Origin: Planctomycetota bacterium
GTDB lineage: Bacteria > Planctomycetota > Planctomycetia > Planctomycetales > Planctomycetaceae
DNA: 64,000 nt
Direction: 5' to 3'
Assembly: GCA_003671275.1 (NCBI GenBank)
Contig: QWPB01000084.1
Span: forward strand, 1 to 64,000
Position numbers and translations under genes: made by a program. Shown here one piece after another: positions 9,659 to 19,686 of the stretch. Position 1 is the stretch's first letter; each line of letters opens with the position of its first letter. The notes under the pieces are model-generated. The model did not search any database. It saw only the letters and a list, made by a program, of their open reading frames with translations, and had not been told where the DNA came from.

Positions 9659-10404
9659 GGTGTCCCCTGAATCAGTGGGGGAACCAGACCAGCAGTCTGA
9701 TCCGACAAATCGATGAACTCCGCAGGGGGAGACGGGAGGTTGAGAACCGAATCTGGAGCGGGCACAGGCAGGGGAGCAGGCATGTCCGTGGGGGGCGGTC
9801 CTGTGGTGGGGACAGGCTCTGATTCGGGAAAGTACGGGACAGGTGTGGCGGGGAGACTGTCGACGGGGTCAGGCAGGTAGACATCAGCGGGACTGGCAGG
9901 CATGGTCGCGGAGGAGGCTACGGTCTCCATCGATCGCAGACCGAGCTGTTCGGCGTACTCACGACCATGGGCACAGCCAGCCAGCCATTGCTGTCCGGCA
10001 GTCTGTCCCTTGGCATCACGGTATTGCAGGTTCCAGTACCGCCGCGGAGGTAGCAGCGGCGGACGCTGATCTCCCCCGTAGGTCAGGTAGTCCACAATGC
10101 CGTCCTCGAACCCGATCCGGTAGTCCGGCTGAGTGGTGCATGGCTGGCCACTCATTTCCGAATGCTGCGTGGCCAGTTGCTGAGCCAGACGGCGATGGTG
10201 TTCGTCCGTGGCCTTGAGATCCGCATGGAGGGAGAATTGTTTTCGCGCCACGCACAGGTTCTGGAATCCTGTTTGAAACATCGAACAGCCAGTCAGGGAG
10301 ACCATCAGCGCGTAGAGACACAGAGTCCTGACGAAAGCACGTGTCGGACGGCTTTCGAGGGACTGGCGGTCACCAGTAAGTCTTCCTGACGAAACGGCAG
10401 GCAT
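9655..10404 (-). CDS. Hypothetical lipoprotein coupled to the Wza-like gene
   Basis: 249 residues. SLTGC marks a lipobox with Cys40, preceded by a hydrophobic stretch (TLCLYALMVSLTG), so the protein is probably lipid-anchored. The middle contains YRIGFEDGIVDYLTYGGD and a WLAGCAHGREYAEQLG segment. The last 80 residues are proline-rich (TPVPYFPESEPVPTTGPPPT), a flexible cell-envelope linker or tail. The stop overlaps the start of the polysaccharide-export gene, so both are made together. A role as accessory factor in polysaccharide export is inference from that coupling. I recognise no named family. Confidence 0.75.
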   Translation of the reverse strand: MPAVSSGRLTGDRQSLESRPTRAFVRTLCLYALMVSLTGCSMFQTGFQNLCVARKQFSLHADLKATDEHHRRLAQQLATQHSEMSGQPCTTQPDYRIGFEDGIVDYLTYGGDQRPPLLPPRRYWNLQYRDAKGQTAGQQWLAGCAHGREYAEQLGLRSMETVASSATMPASPADVYLPDPVDSLPATPVPYFPESEPVPTTGPPPTDMPAPLPVPAPDSVLNLPSPPAEFIDLSDQTAGLVPPLIQGTP

Positions 10405-10580
10405 GCGAACGAAGTGTCCGACAGAGTGAGCCGGTCCCGGCAGTCCGTGCCGGTGCGCGCGCGTCCTCTCGAGACGCCTCTCGCCACTCCATCCATTCGA
10501 CTGGGGGAGGCGATCTGCTTTAACGATTTAGACGGATTTGTTAGTTGCGTAAAATGGGGTGTGTGGGGGTTATTTGTGGC

Positions 10581-11354
10581 TTATCGCGCGGTCCACCCAC
10601 CATCTACGGTAAGCAGGCTTCCGACCATGTAGCTGGCGGCATCGCTGGCCAGGAAGATGGCCGCTCCCTGGATTTCCTCCATGCGGCCCCACCGGTTGAG
10701 GGCCACGGCACCGACGATGAACTTGAGGGCTTCTTCCGTGTTGGCAATCGGCTCGTTCATGGGTGTCAGGAATGGTCCCGGGCAGATCGCATTGCAGGTG
10801 ATTCCAAAGGGAGCCAGCTCCAGGCCGAGAGCTCGGGTCATCTGGACGACGGCTCCTTTACTCGATGCGTACGGTGTCCGGTTGGCCAGACCGACCACGC
10901 CCAGAGTGCTGGCCATGTTGATGATTCGCCCATGCCCCGCCTTCTTCATGAACGGGACTACGGCTTTTGAACACAGCCACAAGCCATCAACGTTGATGTC
11001 ATGGACCTGCTTGAACTGTTCATAGGTCAGTTCGTCGATTGGTCCGCGGATATTGATTCCGGCGTTATTGATGAGGATGTCGACCTTGCCGAACCGTTCC
11101 AGGGTCTGGGCGACAAGTGCTTCCACGTCATCGGGCTTGGTGACATCGGCGGCGACACCGAGAGCCTGGTGTCCGTAGGTCTGAGCGATCTCTTTCGCCA
11201 CCTGTTCGACTTCGCTCAGTGTTCGGCTGGCGAGGACCACATCGGCTCCCGCCGAGGCCAGCCCGGCCGCCATGGCCGCCCCCAACCCCTTGGAACCCCC
11301 TGTGATGATCGCAACACGACCGGTCAGATCGAACAGCTTAATGCCGGGCAGCAT
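10581..11354 (-). CDS. SDR family oxidoreductase (3-oxoacyl-ACP reductase / gluconate dehydrogenase-like)
   Basis: 257-residue classical short-chain dehydrogenase. The NAD(P)-binding TGGSKGLG sits at residues 18-25, the NNAG motif at 97-100, catalytic Ser149, and Tyr162-x3-Lys166 (YASSK). The C-terminus ends in the usual Rossmann tail FLASDAASYMVGSLLTVDGG. Length and motifs are typical. Substrate cannot be assigned: gluconate 5-dehydrogenase, glucose dehydrogenase and 3-oxoacyl-ACP reductase all share this pattern. It stands alone on the minus strand, 69 bases after the gene upstream. Confidence 0.9.
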   Translation of the reverse strand: MLPGIKLFDLTGRVAIITGGSKGLGAAMAAGLASAGADVVLASRTLSEVEQVAKEIAQTYGHQALGVAADVTKPDDVEALVAQTLERFGKVDILINNAGINIRGPIDELTYEQFKQVHDINVDGLWLCSKAVVPFMKKAGHGRIINMASTLGVVGLANRTPYASSKGAVVQMTRALGLELAPFGITCNAICPGPFLTPMNEPIANTEEALKFIVGAVALNRWGRMEEIQGAAIFLASDAASYMVGSLLTVDGGWTAR

Positions 11355-11423
11355 GGGTGAGTCCTCTATGTCAGAATCTGGGATTGCCGTGAGCTGCGAT
11401 CATATCGCTCTTGTGGATGAAAC

Positions 11424-12233
11424 TCACGACTCCGCAGCGCAGTGCTTCAGAAGCAACTCCATTTCCTTGGACTGAATTCGTCGAGCGATGTCGTTCTCGG
11501 GTGAGGGGTGTTCTCGCACCCGCTCGCACAGATCGACGAATCGCAGTGGATCCCACTCTCCAATCACTGGCTGGCCGATCGATCGCAGCAGGGGAGCGGC
11601 CCACTCATTCAGGGACCGATCGATCGGATGCGAACCCACACGGCGGAACCAGTACTTGGCATTGGAGGCGTCTGGCTCGCGGCGGTGCATGAGGGCGTGC
11701 CACCGGTCGGCGTCTGAATCACCCTCCCGTGTCTGTACCAATGAATGGCATTCGTCGAGAAAGTCATGTCGTAGCAACAGTCCAGCCCGAAGGAGCGTCG
11801 TCATGCGTGCGGAATGCCCCGTCACGCGACTGATGGCCTGTGCGATCGACGGAGCCGCTTGATGTCCCGGTCCGAGAGAAGGGAGATATTCCAGAGGGAT
11901 CTCGGGGGTGAGTCCCTCCAGAGGGATTCGTTGCAGCTGGAGGCCGATGGTCAGCATGGATTCCTGGAGTGTTTCCCGGTTTGACAAAGAAGCGGGCCAC
12001 AGGACGACCCCCATGCTGTCTGGCGGGCGGTTCAGGATTTGGACAGCCAGGGGCCACGCCTCGGGATCGGGGGCCAGCCATGTGGGAGTTTGTTGATCCC
12101 ATCCGCCAATTGCCGGGTGCCGGGCAAGACTCTCGCTGGTGAGACGGGGATCATCGCAAATAACGGTGGGGATTCGTGGATCGCGTTGCGGGAACGTGGC
12201 TGTCGTGCAGCGAGAAACAAGCAGCGGGGGCAT
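11424..12233 (-). CDS. Conserved hypothetical protein downstream of recO
   Basis: 269 residues from the ATG at 12233, which lies 11 bases after the recO stop; a longer frame would overlap recO and is less likely. The C-terminal half carries a distinctive stretch, DADRWHALMHRREPDASNAKYWFRRVGSHPI, typical of a conserved but unnamed bacterial family (shown here only as its start WHALMHRREPDASNAKYW). The conserved His and Arg residues there suggest a binding or catalytic site. No signal peptide or membrane segment, so cytoplasmic. The recO-proximal position may be chance. Confidence 0.75.
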   Translation of the reverse strand: MPPLLVSRCTTATFPQRDPRIPTVICDDPRLTSESLARHPAIGGWDQQTPTWLAPDPEAWPLAVQILNRPPDSMGVVLWPASLSNRETLQESMLTIGLQLQRIPLEGLTPEIPLEYLPSLGPGHQAAPSIAQAISRVTGHSARMTTLLRAGLLLRHDFLDECHSLVQTREGDSDADRWHALMHRREPDASNAKYWFRRVGSHPIDRSLNEWAAPLLRSIGQPVIGEWDPLRFVDLCERVREHPSPENDIARRIQSKEMELLLKHCAAES

Positions 12234-12244
12234 CGGGCATTCGC

Positions 12245-13021
12245 CTAGAATTTCAGGTAGTCGAGCATCTTCGGACGCCGGTCGAGGGCATGGCACACGG
12301 CGGCGGTCACGACGCGGCGAACCTCTTTCCACTGAATCGACGACGGGTCCAGTGGCACATCGTGGAGTTCCGGGGAGTCAATAATCTCTTCCAGAGGCGA
12401 CAGCTCCTCGGCCAGATGTCGCAACAGACGGACACTGGCAAACTGGATCGCTGATTCGCTGTATTCGGGTCGACCACACCGTGGGCAGACCAGTCCTCCC
12501 GGCGTGACCCAGTAGCGTTCGGTGGAAGTGGAGAGGGCCTCAACTCCGCACAGGGAACAGCAATCGAGTTCCGCTAGATGTCCAATTTCTCGCAACCAGC
12601 GCAGTTCGAAACGCAACAGCGCCCACCGTGAGTCGGTCTCCCGCTCCAGTCTCTCCAGTGTTTCCAGGGCGAGGTCAAACAGATCTGGATGCGGATCGTG
12701 GGGCTCCGTCCCCAAGTCGAGCAACTCGGCGACGTAGTAGCCCGAGTACAGCGGCAACATGGTTCGCTGGGGCGGGGCGAAACGCTTAATGAGCTGGGAC
12801 TCGGTGACTAGATCGAGGACATCACTGTCCTTGCGATAGAGCACGATCCGGACATGCGCTAGCAGGTCGAGCGACACCTCAAAGGGCCCCTTGAGTCGCT
12901 TGGCGCCTTTGGCCAGGGCACTCGACTTGCCGAATTCGCGGGTGAAGAATGTGACCACGCGGCTCGACTCGCTGAAGTCAGCCTGGCGAATGACGAGAGC
13001 TTCGGCTTTTTCCGGGGGCAT
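12245..13021 (-). CDS. recO: DNA repair protein RecO
   Basis: 258 residues. RecO promotes annealing and, with RecR, loads RecA on SSB-coated single-stranded DNA in RecF-pathway recombination. The N-terminal OB fold reads EALVIRQADFSESSRVVTFFT...GKSSALAKGAKR, the family signature. A helical C-terminal domain follows with a four-cysteine zinc site (CSLCG...LVCPRCG). Length matches the family. Encoded 70 bases downstream of the M32 carboxypeptidase and just ahead of the conserved hypothetical gene, all on the minus strand and possibly co-transcribed. Confidence 0.95.
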   Translation of the reverse strand: MPPEKAEALVIRQADFSESSRVVTFFTREFGKSSALAKGAKRLKGPFEVSLDLLAHVRIVLYRKDSDVLDLVTESQLIKRFAPPQRTMLPLYSGYYVAELLDLGTEPHDPHPDLFDLALETLERLERETDSRWALLRFELRWLREIGHLAELDCCSLCGVEALSTSTERYWVTPGGLVCPRCGRPEYSESAIQFASVRLLRHLAEELSPLEEIIDSPELHDVPLDPSSIQWKEVRRVVTAAVCHALDRRPKMLDYLKF

Positions 13022-13091
13022 TCAGCGAGCCATCGGCCAAGGCCGGGATTGAGTGACAGGCGGAGAGGCCACGTTTCGGAAGAACCTGAGG

Positions 13092-14609
13092 CTAGACGCC
13101 GAACAGTGGCGAGAATCGACCCCGCAGGTGAGTCAGCAGTGGCTCGGCAGACAACTTCTGCCCGGTCACCTTCTCCACAAGTTCGGAGGCCCGGTACTGT
13201 AAACCGTGGCGGTGGATCTGGGTGTTGAGCCATTCTTTCAGAGGTTGGAACTCGCCCCGGGCGAACATTGTCGACAGGTCGCCCAGTTCCGTTCTGGCCC
13301 GGTCAAAGAATTGTGACGCATACATATTACCCAGGGCATAGGTCGGGAAGTATCCAAGCAGCCCCGCACTCCAGTGGACATCCTGCAGGCAGCCTAATGC
13401 ATCGTCCGGGGGCGTCATGCCAAAATACTCCTGGAATCGTTCGTTCCAGGCTGTGGGAAGATCGGCAGGCTGCAGGTCGTCACGGATGAGTGCCTGCTCC
13501 AGGTCGAACCTGAGCATGATGTGCAGATTGTAGGTGACTTCATCGGCTTCCACACGAATCCACGAAGGCCGCACGTCGTTGATGGCGAAGTGAAACTGGT
13601 CGAGAGAGATCTCTTGCAAGGCACCCGGAAAGGCCTGCTGGGCTGCGGGATAGAAGTGTTCCCAGAAGGCGCGGCTGCGACCGACCAGATTCTCCCACAT
13701 TCGGGATTGCGATTCGTGGATTCCGAGCGAGGCGGCCTCGCCGCAAGCCAGTCCGAACTGGTCGGGGGCCAGCCCCTGTTCGTAGATTCCGTGGCCAGCC
13801 TCATGCAGTACGCCGAAGAAGGCTCCGGGGAAGTGGTGCTCGTGATACCGTGTTGTCAGTCGGCAATCCCCCGGTCCGATCCCGCTGCAAAAGGGATGCG
13901 CAGAGGTGTCGAGTCGACCGCGATCAAAGTCGAAACCAATCGCGGCAGCGGCGGCCCGGGCAAATTTCTGTTGCGTCTCGACCGGGTAAGAGCGGGTCAG
14001 GATTGCGGCATCGGGGCGACGGGGGGCCTCAGCGATGGCGGCGACCAGAGGGACCAGCTCCCGTCGCAGGGCAGTGAAGACTGCCTGAATCTCCGCCGTG
14101 GTCGCCCCGGGTTCGTAATCATCCAGCAGGGCATCGTAGAGCACCCCCGATGTGGAGCCGACCGCCTGGGCCTCCTGCCGTTTGAGGCCGACCATCTTGT
14201 CGAGCCAGGGCAGGAACTGGCCGAAGTTCCTGGCCTTCTTGGCCCCAACCCACGCCTGCTGCGCCAGCGTCGCGCAGCGGGAAAGTTCTTCGACGAGGGT
14301 CTGGTCGAGTTTGGTGGCCCGATCGTATTTGCGGCGAGCCTCTCGCAGATTGGCGGCCGTCACGGAATCGACTGGTTGCCGGGGCAGTTCGGCTTCAATC
14401 TGGGAAAGCCATTCTCCCACGTGCGGCTGTGTCGCCCGTTCGTGAGCCAGACCCGCCAGCTGGGCGGACTGATTGGCACGATGCTCCGCGCCGCCGCTGG
14501 GCATGAAGGTCTGTTCATCCCAGCCGAGCAATCCCAGTGTGGAGCGGAGATAGGCCACCTGCTGGAGTTCGGCGAAGAGGGAAGAAATCATCGGGTTGAT
14601 CGTCGACAC
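13092..14609 (-). CDS. Carboxypeptidase M32 (Taq carboxypeptidase family)
   Basis: Zinc metallocarboxypeptidase releasing C-terminal residues from peptides; cytoplasmic. The zinc motif HEAGH is at residues 269-273 (VLHEAGHGIYEQG), followed by the third-ligand helix GIHESQSRMWENLVGR typical of M32. The start chosen is GTG at 14609 because AAGGAG sits five bases upstream and it gives 505 residues, the normal family size. An ATG at 14750 would add 47 residues with no homology, running over the neighbouring promoter region. No signal peptide. Confidence 0.94.
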   Translation of the reverse strand: MSTINPMISSLFAELQQVAYLRSTLGLLGWDEQTFMPSGGAEHRANQSAQLAGLAHERATQPHVGEWLSQIEAELPRQPVDSVTAANLREARRKYDRATKLDQTLVEELSRCATLAQQAWVGAKKARNFGQFLPWLDKMVGLKRQEAQAVGSTSGVLYDALLDDYEPGATTAEIQAVFTALRRELVPLVAAIAEAPRRPDAAILTRSYPVETQQKFARAAAAAIGFDFDRGRLDTSAHPFCSGIGPGDCRLTTRYHEHHFPGAFFGVLHEAGHGIYEQGLAPDQFGLACGEAASLGIHESQSRMWENLVGRSRAFWEHFYPAAQQAFPGALQEISLDQFHFAINDVRPSWIRVEADEVTYNLHIMLRFDLEQALIRDDLQPADLPTAWNERFQEYFGMTPPDDALGCLQDVHWSAGLLGYFPTYALGNMYASQFFDRARTELGDLSTMFARGEFQPLKEWLNTQIHRHGLQYRASELVEKVTGQKLSAEPLLTHLRGRFSPLFGV

Positions 14610-14804
14610 ATCCACTCCTTCGGGGTTGGCTCGGGATCCTTGGCGTGATGGCTGGGCATCACGTCCCGATTCGATCCGAAATGTATCGAGACAACAAACC
14701 CTCTCGCAACCGGTGGTTGTGGGCCCGTTAGTGAATCCGAGCAGGGCCACTGCCGCTCAGAGCTCAATCGCGTTATCCTCACCGCATCAACCGGGGGAGA
14801 CAGC

Positions 14805-15791
14805 ATGGCAGTGGAAGGTGGTCGCGATTTGTGGGTGGGATTTGATTTGGGTGGCACCAAAATGCTGGCTCAGGTGTACGACTCCCAATACAAAATCCTC
14901 GGCAAGGACCGACGCAAGACCCGCTCGTCCGACAAGGCCGAATCGGGACTGGATCGCGTGGCACTGACGATTCGGACGGCGATGGAGGTCGCTCAAGTCG
15001 ATCCCTCGCGTTTGGCCGGGATTGGGATCGGCTGTCCGGGGCCCGTTGATATGGACCGGGGAATCGTTCTGAATCCGCCGAATCTGGGGTGGGACGATGT
15101 CAACGTCCGGAAGCGTCTAGAGGCGGAATTCAACTGTCCCGTTGCGGTCATCAATGATGTCGATGCGGGAGTCTATGGAGAGTACCGGCGTGGAGCCGCG
15201 CAGGGAGCCCGCTGTGCCGTCGGGGTCTTTCCGGGGACCGGCATCGGGGGCGGCTGCGTCTACCAGGGGGAAATCTTTCGCGGTCGCAACAGCTCGTGTC
15301 TGGAACTGGGGCATATCCCCATGGTTCCCAACGGGCCGCTTTGCGGTTGTGGTCAACGCGGGTGTCTGGAGGCGATCGCCAGTCGAACGGCAATTGCCGC
15401 TCAAGTGGCGCGAGCGGTCCTGCGGGGGGACGCACCGGCACTGGCCAAGAGTGTGGGGGCCGACGTCGAGAAGATTCGCAGTGGCGATCTGGCCGCGTCG
15501 ATTCAAGCGGGCGATCATGTCGTTGAAGAGATTGTATACGACGCAGCCCGGTCCTTGGGGGCAGGGGTGGCTGCGATCGTCAACCTGCTTTGTCCGGATG
15601 TAGTGGTGATGGGGGGCGGCCTGGTTGAGGCGATGCCCGAAATTTTTGTGGACTACCTGCAGAAGGTTGCTCGCAAACGGGTCATGACTTCCTACCGCCG
15701 GTCGTTCTCCGTCGTGGCCGCCCAGTTGCAGGACGATGCCGGGGCGACAGGCGCGGCGGCATGGGTCCGGCATGTTGTTCAGGGCGACTGA
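14805..15791 (+). CDS. ROK family sugar kinase (glucokinase-like)
   Basis: 328 residues. An ATP-binding DLGGTK motif lies near the start (VGFDLGGTKMLAQVYD), then IGIGCPGPVD and VINDVDAGVYGEY, which supplies the catalytic Asp. The ROK zinc site is ELGHIP plus CGCGQRGCLEA (Cys180, Cys182, Cys187). The absence of a DNA-binding domain argues for a kinase rather than a NagC-type repressor. It would phosphorylate glucose or another hexose in the cytoplasm. Divergent from the carboxypeptidase gene; followed by a TPR protein gene 146 bases later. Confidence 0.92.
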   Translation: MAVEGGRDLWVGFDLGGTKMLAQVYDSQYKILGKDRRKTRSSDKAESGLDRVALTIRTAMEVAQVDPSRLAGIGIGCPGPVDMDRGIVLNPPNLGWDDVNVRKRLEAEFNCPVAVINDVDAGVYGEYRRGAAQGARCAVGVFPGTGIGGGCVYQGEIFRGRNSSCLELGHIPMVPNGPLCGCGQRGCLEAIASRTAIAAQVARAVLRGDAPALAKSVGADVEKIRSGDLAASIQAGDHVVEEIVYDAARSLGAGVAAIVNLLCPDVVVMGGGLVEAMPEIFVDYLQKVARKRVMTSYRRSFSVVAAQLQDDAGATGAAAWVRHVVQGD

Positions 15792-15937
15792 GAGCCGGGG
15801 CAGGCTCCGTTTTTTGTGAGATTCGAGAGGACAATGGCATCTGGCAAGTCGCGTGTGACGGTATCAACGATGGCACATCGCAATTCGTGATGGGTAGACT
15901 GTGAAGGATGTGGACGGGCCTGCGTGTGGCGGAGTGA

Positions 15938-18580
15938 ATGATGATGCGATGGGCGCTGGTAATGTTCTGCGTGGGGCTCTGGGCCTCAGGAGTATGGGCC
16001 GAAGATTATCAACCCGGTGATCGGGTAACCGTTGTGAGGGCCGACACGCGGGGCACAACCCTGGCCGGGCAGGAGTTTCCCGTTCCAGTAGGGGAGACTT
16101 TTTATGTAACGGAAACTATCGGAGAGCGGGTCCACGTCACCCGGCACCCCGTGGTCCGACCCGTCCGACTGGCCGGCGAAGGGGTTCGCCTCTGGAAGAT
16201 ATGGGGCAGCGAATTGGCCGGGCAGCCGGAGGGGCACTTGCCCATGGTGGCCGTGCTGGGCAGTGAAGCGGCGGTCGCCGCGTTTCATGATCAGGTTCGC
16301 CAGCAGCCTACCGCCGCGAACTATCTGGCGCGGGCTCGAGTCTATGTGGCCCTGGGGGAGGTCTTAAATGCGCAAGAGGATCTGGACGCGGCACTTCAAC
16401 TGTCTCCACAGGATGCCGATCTGATCTGGGTGCGACATCTGACTTTCGCCGCCGAGGGTCAGTTTGACCTGGCCATCGCCGACTTGGGGCGGCTGTTGAC
16501 GAAAGAGCCTCGGGATCTGCGCGTCATGGTGCGGCGGGCCGAGCTTTGGAAGTTGGCCGATAACGCAACGCAAGCAATGCAGGAATTTGATGCCGCCTTG
16601 CAGATCGATCCCAACAGCTCGCTGGTGCGTCAGGCAAAAGCTGACCAGCACATGGCAGCCAGTGAGTGGATGGAGGCGGTCCAGGAGTTGAATGAGCTGA
16701 TCCGTCTGAACCCAGAACAGCCGTTGCTCCCGATGTTGCGCGGTTCGGTGTATCGGCAACTCGTCAATGAGCCGCTGGCCCTGCAAGACTTGAATGGGGT
16801 GCTTGAGCGGTTTCCCGGGTTCATCAGTGCCCGTTTCGAGCGGGCTGAACTGTATCGCAAGAATCGTCAATGGACCGAGATGGCCTCTGATTACGACGAG
16901 ATCATCAAACAGCGTCCCGAGTTCGTCGAGGCCTGGTCCGGCCGGGCGGATGCGAACTATTCCCTGAAACGTTATCCCGAGACGATCGCCGATCTGACCC
17001 AGGTGCTGGAAATGCAACCTGAGAATCGGGCGGCCCGGCACTGGCGGGCCTGGAGTAAGTATCGCCTGAACGATTTCGAAGGAGCCGTGGCGGACTTCAC
17101 GAACAATATCGAGGCGGAGAATCCGAACCCCCGGTCATTTCATGGCCGCGGATTGTGCTGGTTGTCGTTGGGGCGGCTGGACGAAGCGCAGAACGACTTC
17201 GATCGCCTGATCGAGCTGAATCCCAAGGACGCTGTCGCTTTCAGCAATCGTGCGGTCGTCTGGATGCGTCGGGAGGACTACGCCCGGGCGATGATCGATA
17301 TCAGTGCCTCGTTACGGCTTCAGCCAAAGAGTGTGTTTAGTTTCAAGCTGCGGGGCGAATTGTGGATGCTTCAGAAAGAGTATCAGCGGGCCCTCGCCGA
17401 TTACGGTGCTGCGTTGCGAATCGATCCGCGAGACACGGACTCGCTGCAGGATCGGGGCCACGTCTACATCGCAATGAAGCAGTACAAGGAAGCCCTGGTC
17501 GATTTCGACACCATTGCGAAAATTGATCCCACCTCGCCGTTACCGCATGTAGGGCGGGCGCACGTCTGGCTCGAACAAAAGGAAACCGACAAGGCGATGG
17601 CTGCCTTGGATGAGGCGATTCGTCTGGCTCCCGATAATTCGCAGATGTACACGATCCGGGCACAAGCGTTGAAGGATCTGAATCGTACGGACTCGCAGAT
17701 TGCGGATCTGAACAAAGCCCTTGAACTGGGACGCCAGGACACCTGGATCTACATCGAGCGGGGCATCGCCTGGCGTGCGAAACGTGAGTACGAGAAGTCG
17801 ATTGCCGACTTGAACCAGGCGGCGAAGATCGATCCCCGAAACGTTCATGTGTTCAATAATCGAGCCCTGGTATGGCAGGACCAGCGGATCTTTGACAAGG
17901 CCCTGGAAGATTTCAACCGGTGCCTGGAACTCAATCCCAAATTTGCCTTTGGCTGGAACAACCGGGGGTGGCTCAAGCGAACACAGAAAGATGTCGAGGG
18001 AGCGATCAGCGATTTCGAACAGGCCGTGCAGCTCAATCCCCGGTACGCTACGGCCCACAACAATCTGGGACTGTGCTGGCAGGACAAAAAGGAATTCGAC
18101 AAAGCCCTGGCCGCTTACAACCAGGCATTGACGATCGATTCCGCGTCCCCGTGGACACTCCAGAATCGTGGATTGTTGTACTCTCAGGTCGGTCGGTATC
18201 AGGCGGCGCTGGATGATTTCGAATCCGCGCTGGGGGTTGATCAGAAATACGCGGCGGCCTGGAATGGTCGGTCGTGGATGCGGGCCACCTGCCCGGATGC
18301 AGCATTTCGCAATGGGGTTCAGGCGATTGAGGACGGGAAGAAGGCCTGTGAACTGACGGAGTGGAAGGCTGCGGGTTACATTGACACCCTCGCTGCCGCC
18401 TATGCCGAGACCGGGAACTTTGCACAGGCGGTCGAGGAGCAGAAGAAAGCCATTGAACTGCTTCAACAAGACGATAAGTTGGAGTATCAGAAGCGGCTGG
18501 ATCTCTATCTCAAGGGAGAACCTTTTCGGGAACCGGCTGAAGGAACTCTCCAGGCGGGGGCTCCCGAAGCCGTACCCTGA
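15938..18580 (+). CDS. Large secreted tetratricopeptide-repeat protein
   Basis: 880 residues. A signal peptide is visible (MMMRWALVMFCVGLWASGVWA). Next comes an SH3-like stretch (YQPGDRVTVVRADTRG...VGETFYVTETIGERVHV), then about twenty TPR units with the repeating pattern AxxDFxxALxLxPxxAxxxxxRG (examples: DALVDFDTIAKIDP-like and DFNRCLELNPKFAFGWNNRG). Such solenoids bind other proteins; the partner is unknown. Three ATGs lie in a row, preceded by GGAG at 15931. It ends 16 bases short of the convergent next gene. Periplasmic or surface scaffold is the most likely role. Confidence 0.88.
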   Translation: MMMRWALVMFCVGLWASGVWAEDYQPGDRVTVVRADTRGTTLAGQEFPVPVGETFYVTETIGERVHVTRHPVVRPVRLAGEGVRLWKIWGSELAGQPEGHLPMVAVLGSEAAVAAFHDQVRQQPTAANYLARARVYVALGEVLNAQEDLDAALQLSPQDADLIWVRHLTFAAEGQFDLAIADLGRLLTKEPRDLRVMVRRAELWKLADNATQAMQEFDAALQIDPNSSLVRQAKADQHMAASEWMEAVQELNELIRLNPEQPLLPMLRGSVYRQLVNEPLALQDLNGVLERFPGFISARFERAELYRKNRQWTEMASDYDEIIKQRPEFVEAWSGRADANYSLKRYPETIADLTQVLEMQPENRAARHWRAWSKYRLNDFEGAVADFTNNIEAENPNPRSFHGRGLCWLSLGRLDEAQNDFDRLIELNPKDAVAFSNRAVVWMRREDYARAMIDISASLRLQPKSVFSFKLRGELWMLQKEYQRALADYGAALRIDPRDTDSLQDRGHVYIAMKQYKEALVDFDTIAKIDPTSPLPHVGRAHVWLEQKETDKAMAALDEAIRLAPDNSQMYTIRAQALKDLNRTDSQIADLNKALELGRQDTWIYIERGIAWRAKREYEKSIADLNQAAKIDPRNVHVFNNRALVWQDQRIFDKALEDFNRCLELNPKFAFGWNNRGWLKRTQKDVEGAISDFEQAVQLNPRYATAHNNLGLCWQDKKEFDKALAAYNQALTIDSASPWTLQNRGLLYSQVGRYQAALDDFESALGVDQKYAAAWNGRSWMRATCPDAAFRNGVQAIEDGKKACELTEWKAAGYIDTLAAAYAETGNFAQAVEEQKKAIELLQQDDKLEYQKRLDLYLKGEPFREPAEGTLQAGAPEAVP

Positions 18581-18595
18581 TGGCTTTCGCGGCGA

Positions 18596-19414
18596 TTATC
18601 GTGAGGTTAGCAGCTTCTTCTGGTAATCACGGAACGACACCCACACCACATCTTTGGATTCTAATTGGGATTCCCACTTGGTGATGTGCCGCTGGTCGGT
18701 CGATTGCAGATCCCAGGTGTATTGGTGTTCCGCCTGCAACCGGACCTCGCTCTCAATACGCATCAGCCGTTCCACCTTCAGCGGCAGTTGCCCCCGCTTG
18801 CGGAGGGCCGCGTTTAACGCCAGCCGCGGTTCTGGTTGGGAGGACTGGGGGTGCAGAATATGGTTCAGTCGTGCGAACCAGTCCGAGTAGGCCAGGTATT
18901 TTTCAACGGCTTGCGGATCTTTGGCGTTTGTCGTGGTCACTTCATAGCGGACGATCTCACTGGAGAGCAGCAGTCGCTGGCGGGTGTTGTCGTATTTTTC
19001 GGTGAAAGTCGGAGTCATTTCAAAACGAATGGCGCTGGCCTGCTTCAGGGCTAGAGGAGAACCATCCTGATCAAGCTGCTTCAGGTATTTGCGAGTTTCG
19101 GCTTGCGAGACCTTGAGGTACTGTTGAAGTTCTTCCACCTGCAGTTCCGAAGCCCGGTAGTTGCCGTCCATGAATACGAAACGGTTATTCATCGGTTCGT
19201 AGATCACGACCTCACCGACATCCTCCATGAAGTCATAGACCTTTCCATTGTGGAAGAGGGTCAGGCTGTGGGCAATTTCCTTGAGCTGGCCATCGGCTTC
19301 GCCGTGTCGCACGGTCGTGTAGATCCGCAGTTCCTGCGCGGTCAAATCTGCACTGTACAGCAGAGCACTGAAGAACGACGTGCAGAGAACCAGTGCGACC
19401 GGGAAGCGATGCAT
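18596..19414 (-). CDS. Secreted hypothetical protein
   Basis: 272 residues with a clear signal peptide (FPVALVLCTSFFSALLYSADLTAQ). The mature part begins ELRIYTTV and contains HNGKVYDFMEDVGEVVIYEPMNN, a beta-rich segment, followed by a charged helical region. No catalytic motif or named domain recognised; the pattern is seen in planctomycete secreted proteins. Convergent with the TPR gene and divergent from the SDR gene, so it has its own promoter somewhere in 19415-19686. Confidence 0.8.
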   Translation of the reverse strand: MHRFPVALVLCTSFFSALLYSADLTAQELRIYTTVRHGEADGQLKEIAHSLTLFHNGKVYDFMEDVGEVVIYEPMNNRFVFMDGNYRASELQVEELQQYLKVSQAETRKYLKQLDQDGSPLALKQASAIRFEMTPTFTEKYDNTRQRLLLSSEIVRYEVTTTNAKDPQAVEKYLAYSDWFARLNHILHPQSSQPEPRLALNAALRKRGQLPLKVERLMRIESEVRLQAEHQYTWDLQSTDQRHITKWESQLESKDVVWVSFRDYQKKLLTSR

Positions 19415-19686
19415 GAGTCAAATCCCGAGGGACGTGCGGAAGCCCGCAGGCGATGCGATGGTCCGCCTGTAGCGATTGTGCGGAATGTGCGAGGCAGCAC
19501 TCCGGGGGAAAATGAGGATAGACCCGTCTGGATGTGAGCCTCAAGACGGCTTCCAAGAATCCGCGTGATTCGGGTATTGAACTCCTCGATTTTCCCGCTG
19601 AGAATTACGAAATCGGCAGAATGTGCGGATGGTCGGCCGTCATATGCCGACTGGGTGAGTTCTCTTTTCTTGAGCGGGTCTTCCCA

